Part shown: one piece after another, positions 22,178 to 31,500 of the stretch
Numbering within the stretch: the first letter of the stretch is position 1
How the letters are laid out: every line of letters starts with the position of its first letter
NCBI GenBank assembly: GCA_964019425.1
Contig: OZ025814.1
Location: 324,001-388,000, forward strand
DNA length: 64,000 nucleotides
From: Flectonema sp. DT1601
Taxonomy: Eukaryota; Euglenozoa; Diplonemea; Diplonemida; Diplonemidae
Direction of reading: 5' to 3'
Translations under genes and position numbers: made by a program
The notes under the pieces: model-generated
The model's database searches: none
Told to the model about the DNA's origin: nothing
The model's input: only the letters and a program-made list of their open reading frames with translations

Positions 22178-23599
22178 TTAAGTTTGTGAACCTGTGGGTG
22201 AACCAGAAATACTTCTACGAGGGAAGAATGTCGCAACAGACATGATTTCTGAACACACACCAGTTGGAGGTGATTCAGGAGCAGCGAATGTATCTACCGG
22301 TTCAGTTGGATGTCCCTGTGAAACCCATTCAGTGAATCCACCCTCAAGAACAGAGACATTTGAGTGGTAAGGAAGTACCTTACGAATGGTTGCACTAACA
22401 AGAATCGGTCGACCGCCACCTACTAGACCACCTCCGTAGATAATTAACCGCTTACCAGATCCAAATAGTGGATTAAAAAGTTTAAATACACTTTGACTCG
22501 CAGGGTTTGAATACCATTCTATCAGTTCTCTGTTTGCTATCGCCGCTCCAGGTATCACTCCAGTCTCTTCAACTTCTTCTTGAGATCGAACATCAACGAA
22601 GACAATATCATTATTGTCAACAAGTTCAGACGCTGCGTGGACTGTTATAAATTGAGTTCCCTTAGTGGCCTCCAGTACCATGTCATGTGCTGTTTTTGTT
22701 AATTGTACAATCGGTTCTATAGTCGGGTAAGAAGACTCTTCATATGAGATAGGAAGGTTGCGTTCTTTCCACTTTGTTAAACCTTCCTTCAAAACAAGAA
22801 CGTGTGGTATTCCCATTGATGATAGTGTCCTCGCCGCAAACTCAGGACGACCTCCCTCTGTCACATTTCCAGAGGCGTACAACACCAGATTCTTTCCAGA
22901 AAGTAATGCAGGTGTGAATAATGAAGTGCTTGAGTCGGTACACCATTCAAGTAGACCTTTGTGACAGCGGATTGCGCCTGAAATCATTCCTGTTTGATGA
23001 GCTTCGTCTTTACCACGAACGTCGATGAAGAAAACTGAAGTACCATTCCCAGAAGTATAAAGAGAATATGCTCGGTCTGTATCGATGATTGCAATGTCTT
23101 CAGCGACGTGAGAGTCGTCAGTCTGATGTTGATCGAGATCTAAATGTTTATGGTCATCAAGATCGAATGCGATAGAACCAAAGTAACGACTCGGACTCGC
23201 ATCATCAGCAGGAGATGATAAAAGTTCAGTAAGATGATCTGGTTGATGAATCATGTGATGAAGATCTTCTTCAGCTTTCTCTAAGTTACGTTGCAATTTC
23301 TCTAAATCCGTTTTATCTCCTGGAGGACGCTGTTTTGTTAACCTCAGCTTTACCGCTTCTGGTTCTTGATCAGAAGGTACTTCCTCCTCCTCATCTAGAT
23401 CCACCCACTCAGAAAAGTCATCGTCATACTTCTCGACTACCCATTGCTCTCGTTCTTTTTCATCAATCATTAATTGTTTCATTACTTCTTCTCTAAGTTC
23501 TCCGCATCTCACTACTTCAGGAACTGTTACTCTTCGTATCTCAGCGTCTGCTATGCTGTCCTGTTCTTGAACTAAGACAGCCTCAACCTTTATACACAT
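22178..23599 (-). CDS. Tandem rhodanese-like domain protein, probably catalytically inactive
   Basis: The frame opens at ATG 23599 (MCIKVEAVLVQEQD); upstream sequence in the same frame begins at TTG and is probably leader or intron. The product is 473 aa. Residues 1-150 are charged, with an acidic patch (DLDEEEEVPSDQEPE) and a coiled coil. Two rhodanese folds follow: VFFIDVRGKDEAHQTGMISG...KNLVLYASGNVTEGGRPEFAA...LKEGLTKWKE and FVDVRSQEEVEETGVIPGA...KRLIIYGGGLVGGGRP...VLEGGFTEWVSQG. The active-site cysteine normally follows the fifth strand (Y-C-x-x-G-x-R); here those positions hold Ala/Ser and Gly/Gly, so sulfurtransferase activity is unlikely and a binding or scaffold role is inferred. Thiosulfate sulfurtransferases have the same tandem layout. 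Stop TAA. Confidence 0.85.
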   Translation of the reverse strand: MCIKVEAVLVQEQDSIADAEIRRVTVPEVVRCGELREEVMKQLMIDEKEREQWVVEKYDDDFSEWVDLDEEEEVPSDQEPEAVKLRLTKQRPPGDKTDLEKLQRNLEKAEEDLHHMIHQPDHLTELLSSPADDASPSRYFGSIAFDLDDHKHLDLDQHQTDDSHVAEDIAIIDTDRAYSLYTSGNGTSVFFIDVRGKDEAHQTGMISGAIRCHKGLLEWCTDSSTSLFTPALLSGKNLVLYASGNVTEGGRPEFAARTLSSMGIPHVLVLKEGLTKWKERNLPISYEESSYPTIEPIVQLTKTAHDMVLEATKGTQFITVHAASELVDNNDIVFVDVRSQEEVEETGVIPGAAIANRELIEWYSNPASQSVFKLFNPLFGSGKRLIIYGGGLVGGGRPILVSATIRKVLPYHSNVSVLEGGFTEWVSQGHPTEPVDTFAAPESPPTGVCSEIMSVATFFPRRSISGSPTGSQT

Positions 23600-24208
23600 A
23601 TTGATTGTACCTACAACTGGATGAATATAAATGATGATAAAGTATTGTACTGTAAACCCAACTGGTTGTTCGGAGAACACGGATCTGAGCAAGGTATAGC
23701 CGATTGAAGTATCTCTGAGCGACTCAGGAGTGTAAAAAAAATTTTAAAAAAAAAACACAACACAACGTCACACTCGTATACCGTGATAAGGGTCCATAAA
23801 AGGAATTATTACCACGTGATAATCACATGTCACAATACATATGTTCACATCATTCCACACTCGTATAAGCAGCTGTTTAACAACAACTGTTCATAAGTTC
23901 AAAAAGGTTTATTCAGCCAGCTAACTTCAGCAAGTGGCTTTAATCAAATTTACACTCAAATCTGAGATACGCAATCAAGTCTACGAGTCCCAATAGACTC
24001 CATGAGTAGGCACTGGTATTGTTAGTTAGCTTCAGCTGGAATGACTAATTCTCAGTTAAAAAAAAACAAACAAAGAAAAAAATAAATGATCAATAGAGTG
24101 TTAGTCAAACCCATATGTGCTGTCGAATATGGGGATTCGAGGGCCACGTACTACAGGTTGAGCGCCCTATGCCCTGTATTTCTTTACACACTCCTTTTTA
24201 TTTTTTTA

Positions 24209-24339
24209 ATCGAGGGATAAGTTTTTCAATTTTGTAAAACACAATTATCGTATCATAACATAAACGATTTATTTAACAATCTTAAAGATACATCAGGGAG
24301 GTGAAATGTTTGAACACATTAATAAAGATATATTGTATC
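24209..24339. repeat. Diverged dispersed repeat, copy A
   Basis: Starts ATCGAGGGATAA and includes TTTTGTAAAACACAA, TATCATAACATA and CGATTTATTTAACAATCT, then GAAATGTTTGAACACATT. The same ordered blocks recur at 25041-25179 with substitutions and small indels. Confidence 0.8.
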
Positions 24340-25040
24340 AGAGGGGGGTTAACTGTTTGATTTTGTACGTAAAATTCAAAATGTATTGTAACGATAATTT
24401 AACATTAGTTTTAGATACAGTGACTAGGTGTGATGATTAACTTGGCCTCTTGAAGTAACATCATCAGTTATTGTATAGAAGTAAGCCTGTGCCATGAATC
24501 ATCATAACTGGATTCCGTCCACAAAATCGCATACTTCAAATAAACTACCAGAGAAAGAAATGCTGTCAAGTCAAATTGATCCGAAGACCAGGCACTACAG
24601 GTTGACAGAGGGGGTGAATTCTTGACAATTTAAAAACAGTAACAACTTTTTGGTATTAAGAAAAACAAAATTAATATCAAAGTACTTGACTGAAAAAAAA
24701 ACATTTATTGTTTAATCAAAGAAAAATTATGCTTAGAAAAAAGAAAACATAAAGAGGGAAAATTATGTTTTTTGTCCTATTGACCAGAAGACGTTGTCGA
24801 ATCTGGTAATTCGGGGACCACCATCAGGTTGAGGGTCCCGTGCTCTGTAGTCCGTTACAACCTACACCAATAAAGTTGAAAGAAAAAAACAGTTTTTACT
24901 ATGGCTAGTTCGTAGCAGACTACTAGCGGTAATAAAAACAAAAAGTATTTACGTTTTCGAGGGGTAATTTGATACTGCAGGGGGGGGGTTGAAAACTTTG
25001 GGAACAACTTCAGGTATTAAAACAAAATTAATATCAAAGA

Positions 25041-25179
25041 ATCGAGGGATAATTGTTTGATTTTGTAAAACACAACTATTGTATCATAACATATAACGAT
25101 TTATTTAACAATCTGTTAAAGATACAAAAAACGAATCAGCGAGTTGAAATGTTTGAACACATTTATAAAGACATAAATA
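25041..25179. repeat. Diverged dispersed repeat, copy B
   Basis: Same direction and order of blocks as copy A at 24209, about 832 bp away; an insertion of roughly 10 nt follows AAAGATACA. This looks like an old duplication or two copies of one element rather than a tandem array. Confidence 0.8.
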
Positions 25180-25629
25180 TATCTATTCCGTAGAGGAAGG
25201 CTTTAAAAGGAATATACCAATCTGTAAGGAGAAGAATCAAATGGAAGCTCAAGGCACGTTATAAGGTACCAGTGAGTGGGGTCAATAGCAACATATTAGA
25301 ATAACCTGCCAGACCTTTTTATTAACCAGCTTTCCCTAGACAAAGATTCGTTACAGAGATTAGTTCTTCATTTTAAAAAAAAAAATAGACCGTTTTTTTT
25401 TTTTTTTTTTTTTTTGGGTTTATATTTTTATTCATCCTTGCTTAGCATTCATCGGAAACGTAGACTATCAAGTCTTCGATAATAATAATACGGAGGAGGT
25501 GATCCAACTGGAAGCACAAATAGATAAATATCTATTTGTTAAAAAGAATTCGTATCGATAACTTCAGTTGGTAAGGATGAGCAATGATGAGTTTGCTCTA
25601 AAAAAACAATTAAAATTCTATAATCGGAT

Positions 25630-26574
25630 TCACTGCTGTCCTTGAGGAACCTCACCAACAGTAGTAGTTCTGTACATCTCTCTTCTGTGACCGTTGTAAT
25701 CGTTAAATGCCTGATGAAGACATATTCTGTTATCCCAAATAACTAACATGTCTGGTTCCCATCTCAAACGACAAGTAAAAGCAGGTTGTGTGATGTGAGT
25801 TTGAAGAAACTTTAATATTGGTTCAGCTTCAAGAGTTGTCATCCCTTCGATGTGTTTTGAGTAAGTCACATCAACGTATAATGATTTCTCACCAGTTACT
25901 GGATGTACTCTAACCATTGGGTGATATCTTCCTTTCAACATCGATTCCATGTCAACGTCTATTTTTGAGTCACCGAGTTTCATTGTACCTCCGAGTTCAC
26001 GGAGGACATCAACACCCGACATGAGAACTTTTAAAGGACTCACAATATCCTTCATGACGCTACTTAAATGTTTGTATGCAAGTGCTGAGTTTGTCCATTG
26101 AGTGTCACCGCCATACGGAGGGATGACAACAGATCGTAACGTACTTATCGAAGGTGGTTTTTCTAAGAATGGACTGTCTGTGTGCCATCCACTTCCGAAA
26201 AGTATTTTAACCTCAGTGTCTGCTTCCTTTATTAATGGTTGAACATTTTCATTTTCTGGTATTCCTTTTGTGTATGCATCTTTCGCAAACTCACCAAATC
26301 TTCTGCTAAAATCAGCATGTTCATTGTGAGTCAGCTTCTGATTTTTAAAAAACACCATCTTGTGACGGAATAACGCTGATTCAATTTCCTTAAAGCAAGC
26401 GTCAGATAGTTTTCCGAGGTGTTCACTGTCAGCCTTTAATGAAATCTCTGCACCCATTGCTGCTGCTAACGGCTCTACGATAATATGTTCATATGCAAGA
26501 GGAGCGTTGGTATTCATATCCAGGGGAATGTGGAGGTCAAGTCGACAAGCCATTTTCTGATTACCGTTTTGCAT
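25630..26574 (-). CDS. TauD/TfdA-family Fe(II)/2-oxoglutarate dioxygenase
   Basis: Single exon, 314 aa, ATG at 26574 directly after an A-rich leader, stop TGA. Family motifs are clear: the iron-binding HxD in GSGWHTDSPFLEKPP (about residues 130-140), the GGDTQWTNSALAY segment, the distal iron-binding His in CLHQAFNDY (about 290) and the 2-oxoglutarate-binding Arg in RREMYRTT. The length matches taurine/alpha-ketoglutarate dioxygenases (about 280-310 aa). The family hydroxylates sulfonates such as taurine, 2,4-D-like aryloxyacids or carnitine precursors; the substrate cannot be told from sequence. The lack of introns and bacterial-type architecture are compatible with lateral acquisition, but this is not shown. 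Confidence 0.93.
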   Translation of the reverse strand: MQNGNQKMACRLDLHIPLDMNTNAPLAYEHIIVEPLAAAMGAEISLKADSEHLGKLSDACFKEIESALFRHKMVFFKNQKLTHNEHADFSRRFGEFAKDAYTKGIPENENVQPLIKEADTEVKILFGSGWHTDSPFLEKPPSISTLRSVVIPPYGGDTQWTNSALAYKHLSSVMKDIVSPLKVLMSGVDVLRELGGTMKLGDSKIDVDMESMLKGRYHPMVRVHPVTGEKSLYVDVTYSKHIEGMTTLEAEPILKFLQTHITQPAFTCRLRWEPDMLVIWDNRICLHQAFNDYNGHRREMYRTTTVGEVPQGQQ

Positions 26575-27071
26575 TTTTTTTTTTTTTTTTTTCCCCTTTT
26601 GAAGAAAAATTAGTTTAAATTAAACTAAAAGGCATCGAAGAATGAACTCACTTCGCTCTGTTTCGCTCCGTAAAAAATAGGATTGCTACACAAGCTGGTT
26701 GAGTCGAATCAATACACAATTCCCACAGAGATTGAAGAATAAGTGAAAATCATTGGCTCCACGTAAAAAGTTATAATTTTTACACTAGGAGCAAAACTAT
26801 CACTTTTACGTGGAGCTTGTTACTTGACGAAACAATTTCGAAAAACAAAAGCACATCTTGTATTTTGGCATTGCACAGCTAAAATATCATTAATGTTATG
26901 AAAGATCTGAAGAGAGCCTTTATTTTATTTTATTTTTATTTTTTTTTCTTCTTTTTTTTTTTCCATTCTTTGTTTTAAAACAACAAGATTCCCTCAAAAG
27001 ACAAAATTAGCGTTTAACTAAAAATAAAAGAATCAAGCGTTTACAGCTAAAAGTATGCCGTTTAAATAAAA

Positions 27072-27280
27072 AACAAGTTCTACCTTTATGTAAGCAGGTT
27101 ATCCTTCTGCCGTTTCCACAACAATAACAAGCTAACATTATAACAATATTAGTGTGGTTGTCACAAATAAATAAATAAAAAACAAGTTCTACCTTTATGT
27201 AAGCAGGTTATCCTTCCGCCGTTTCCACAACAATAGCAAGCTAACATTATAACAATATTAGTGTGGTTGTCACAAATAAA
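27072..27280. repeat. Direct tandem duplication, 109-bp unit, about two copies
   Basis: AACAAGTTCTACCTTTATG begins at 27072 and again at 27181. The copies continue through GTAAGCAGGTTATCCTTC, CCGTTTCCACAACAATA and GTGTGGTTGTCACAAATAAA and differ at only a few positions (CTTCTGCC versus CTTCCGCC, AATAACAAG versus AATAGCAAG), so the duplication is fairly recent. Confidence 0.92.
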
Positions 27281-27339
27281 TATATAAATAATCAAATCAA
27301 TAAATAAATAGAATCGTTTGGACCTCAAAACAAATAATA

Positions 27340-27950
27340 GTTAGATTTCGAGCTAAAAATTGAAAATCTTTCTTCGGACCGTTCCCTGTACGCAGCCCCC
27401 TTTAGCAATTAACGTAAGGGGGTAATTTGAACCTGCATTATTAAAGGCTAAGGGGAGGTGGGGCTATGACGTTGGTCCGAATAGATAGTTAGAAAATTAT
27501 TTTATTATAAGATAATGTACTAAATCAAAATGTAAAAAAAAAAAAGAAGAAAAGATGTTAGTCAGTATTAATAATTATCAGTCAATCAAAAAAAATCAAA
27601 TAAACAATGGTTGGCTTCGGGCCAAAATTGAAAAATCTTTCTTCGGACCATTCCAGCCCTCTTCAGCGAAGAAAGCAAGGGGGACACTGCGGTGTCAGGC
27701 CTGTCCTACTCATCGCGTTTGCCCTTTTCAGCAAAGGGACTACGTCAACATGGTTCCCCTATATATCATCGTTTATGTTTATCGGGGATGAATTCAAAAA
27801 AAAAAGTTTTCCGCTCATGCTCAGACGGTGTCCGAGTCTTGCGCCACCGCCAGACGTACGAAGACGCTTCTCTCGGCACCTGGGTGCAGCAATACCGCAC
27901 AAAGAGCCATTGGTACCCTAAGCGAGCCCCACTTGGTAGTGATCAGAGTT
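27340..27950. repeat. Dispersed repeat pair and atypical island
   Basis: The segment TTGAAAATCTTTCTTCGGACC near 27358 matches TTGAAAAATCTTTCTTCGGACC near 27625, with related flanks (GAGCTAAAA versus GGGCCAAAA). The second copy leads into a GC-richer stretch (27655-27950) with plus-strand frames that match nothing I recognise. Probably two insertions of one element, the second more complete. Confidence 0.6.
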
Positions 27951-28573
27951 AGTATTAAAAGGTTATCAATCAATCAAAAAGATAAAATGCAAAAAATTCA
28001 AACAAACAACTAATTGTTATAAAGCCAGTTAGCCAGCTTAAAAAAGAAAACAAGAAAAAGAGGGGGAAAGAAACACGATTTTCACATTATAACAATGGCC
28101 AGAAAAAGTAGGATGTAAGAGGAAAAGGCATTTAAACCACCTTTGCATTTAATTAACAATACGAATACTGCTTTTGTTTTTTTCGCTTTCGCTCTTGGTT
28201 TTTTTTATTTCTTTGTTTTATCAATTCCAGCGCCATTGAATTCATCACGACACATGTAAGAAAAAGAATTGGCCTTTTCTTCAACTATACAGAAAATAAT
28301 AATATAACACTGTTGATTTTTTGCTTGTGCAGGAAAACCGTGAACCGACTTAAACTGATAAAGCTAAAGGAGGTTTACGTGTGCTGCCAACATTATTTTT
28401 CGTTCTTACAATACTTGTTAAATGCAAGAAAGAAAAAAAATAACAAACACAACATAGTAAGTTTATTTAGGTTTTCCCTCTAAAATTTTAAGACTCTGGC
28501 CTTTTATGTTTTTTTTTCTTTTTTTTCTTTCAATTCAATTGCGACGTTTTTAACAGAGAGAACACATATCAAA

Positions 28574-31500
28574 TCACTGTACAATAGGGATTTGTATTGC
28601 ATTTCTTGTCCATCTTCTTCTACGAACGGCATCGATAGCGGATTTTCTAGAAGAGAAGTCGAATTTAAAATCAATAGCAAACTCCCATCCATCGTCATCA
28701 GTTTTTTCAGATCTATCAATTTGCCAATCTCCTAACCATTGCCAGCCTGGTTTTAATTGAATTGCTTCCTTAGGCCTGGCATCCTTACCATTTCTACTCG
28801 ACCATTTTGATCTGTCCGTTGGTAGTAATTTAGTTGACCATCCAATGAAAGGATAGTGTCTCTGGTTTTCAAACGTCTCGTGAGATTCTATTTCTTGTGT
28901 TTCTGTCGATTTCAAGTTAACGTGAGTCACATCCGCCTGAGGGACGTAGTTCGTATTATTAACATCAATACCAGGTAGCTCTGCCATGCTCTCATTGTAT
29001 TGTTGTTCTAACATATTCGTGACTGGTACCTTTGGCATGATTCTTTGAAGAAGCTGAAGCACAGCTTGCCTCAGACGGTCAGATTTATCTGGAAAGAACA
29101 CGAATGTGTAGTGATCGTCTCCGTCGACCTTTATTGTTGTTGTTGTTGTGTGTCTTAGGGGTAATTTGATTGGGGGGGGGGGGGGGGGGAAGGTCTCAAA
29201 TTAAAAAAAGAATATTTAGCATACCGTCATTCTAATTACTTTGCTCTCCAGGACGCACACCTCTCTTACTCTTCGGTAGTCGAGTACTTTTCTGCAGAAT
29301 GTTGGCACCTTTGAAATTTGAAATATAAAAAGATGATTGCTGCCAAAGACAACAGCAATAATCAAGTCTGGGTCATCTGGTTCAGGTTTGCTTGCAACCA
29401 GCTGGTAGATGCGCTCTGTGAATCCCTTCTTTGTAATCTGCGGTGCGTTGTTTTTTTTTTTATAATTGAAAAAGGTTTTTACACAATGTAAAAAAGAACA
29501 CAAATTAAACAAACCTCTTCTTGAAGTACAGAGTACTCATGACTGTATTCTGTTAGTCCTCCGATTAGAGTTCGGGGTGGACGTTTTCGTCGGAGATCTT
29601 CGTAGCCGGAGATTTGTGATTTTGCGCCTTCCATGACTTTACCAACAGCGTCGAGAGCTCCGGATGCGATTTTCGTAACCCCGAGAACACCCTTGACGAC
29701 TCCTCCTCCTACACCGACTACCTTGTCGAGGACATCATCGTTATTACGAATTCCCTCAATCGGTTTTAAGACCAATCCAGAAACACCATCGAAGACACCC
29801 TTACCAAATGCCTTAGCCCCCTGTTCGATCCCTTGGACTGCATTGGTTGCTTTCTTTCTCTGTAAAGCGTTTCGTTCTCTGACGTAGTCGTCATCAATGC
29901 TGAGTGATCCAAGACCTCCACCAACACTCTTTGTAATTCCTTCTAAAGAACCTAATACACCTGAAGCTGAATGCCTTCCCATGCTTCCAATTCCTTTTCC
30001 AACTCCAAATAAGAAGTTTCCTTCTTCATTCTTAAATCCTAAATACGGTTCGTAGAATAAGTCAGATACTCCATTTCCAAAATTACCAATCAGACCAACT
30101 GGGTTACCGAGCATGTCGATTGATCCAAGAATTTTATGCCATTCGTGTTTAATACAATTCACGTAATGATTAGTGATTGCAGACATAACGTCGTCAATTG
30201 TTCCTTGAACAGGTTCTATGATCAAAGCCGCGAGTCGTAACGATCCATGAAAATTCGATAACGTCATACAAACAGCTCGAATAATCGGATCAAGCTGTTC
30301 TTGCTCAGCTTGAAATGATAAATTTATTTTCATACTATTTAATATAAGTGAATCAGCATAAAACCTTTGAGAGTCTTTTTTACCATGAACGGATTCCAAA
30401 TATTCTGGTAGCGTTCTTATCTGTGTGTTCATTGGAATGACAGAGACTTCTCCTTGAACAATAGTATTAAAGAATAGTAGTAGTCTAAGGAGAAATACAT
30501 CATCGACAGCGACGTCAACTTCTTGCAATAATAGATTAAAAACCGACATAGTCGTCATTCCTGATATTCTTGTTGAGTAGTCTTGAATAGAAAGGAACAG
30601 CGTATCACGATTACCTGCAGCAGCGCGTTCCTTCGCTGATAGCCTTGGGATATCTGATGATAAACAAACTTGAAATTTTGAGTCATTCATTTGATTATCG
30701 AGTTGGATATCTGCGATGCTAACTGTTAAGTCTAACGATTCCATTTTTTGACCATATTCAATTTTAACATCTTCCATTGATAGGTAAGCTAATTCTTCCC
30801 TTTTATCACCAGTACCCATCACCATTGATAATCCAAATGATGTTTGAAGTGTCACTTTTAAACTGCTCATTCTACTTTCCATTCTTGGATCAGGTCGTCT
30901 CATTGACTGCTGTTCCAAAACTAATAAAAGAGAATCTTGACCTAGTTTGATATGAGCAACCACATCGCAGTCTTCAGTTATTCCACGTTGTTCTTCAGGT
31001 CCTACTAATACTTCGATGGTGGAGTCGATTATATTTGGTGATCGTACTCTGACTCGATGACCTTCTTTATCACTGCTTCCTATTGGATAGTATGCTATCA
31101 TACTAAAAGGTTGAACCACTAGTTCTGGTTCTCCTGTTTCTCTATCTCCAAGTGTCATAACGTGAAAAGTATTATTAACAACTCGTAGTGGAGGACTTGA
31201 TGGCTTACTAAACACAACATAGTTGGCAGCTCCAATTTGAACTAATTTGACCTCCACCATTCTAACTCCATGGACTTTGTGCATGACCGATACAGCTTGA
31301 GTTCCCAGGTCTGTAAATTTAAAGTTTGTTGAACGAGCATTTTCCCAAATCTCATCTCCAAAAAATCCAATTTTCATAAAGTGATCTTCATCATTCTTTG
31401 GTTTCAAAGGAAAAGGGATATCAGATTCTTCCGAATCCGCCTGTATGATTACTTTGTTGTTGTATCCACAGACTGCTCTTTCGATTACAATTGCATGTTT

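Larger units (their letters stand above)
23600..25629. other. Intergenic spacer with diverged dispersed repeats
   Basis: No credible ORF in 2 kb. It contains at least two diverged copies of one repeat (see repeat entries) plus further fragments: a GGTATTAA-AACAAAATTAATATCAAAG string at about 24653-24681 and again at 25013-25040, and a CAGGTTGAG-type segment near 24150, 24595 and 24825. The composition suggests decayed transposable-element sequence. Confidence 0.55.
26575..28573. other. Intergenic spacer rich in repeats
   Basis: No supported gene. Contains the tandem duplication at 27072-27280, a dispersed repeat pair at about 27348/27617, a less AT-rich island at 27650-27950 with several overlapping unrecognised plus-strand frames, and a 22-nt string shared with 5073. 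T-rich tracts at 26572-26593 and 26938-26964. Confidence 0.5.

Noticed and set aside
23600-23692. Upstream extension of the rhodanese-like frame
   Set aside because: The longer frame begins at TTG and translates AT-rich leader-like sequence; the ATG at 23599 starts a protein with normal composition.
27555-28013. Overlapping plus-strand ORFs as genes
   Set aside because: Three frames overlap, none shows a recognisable domain, and the region is part of a dispersed repeat.
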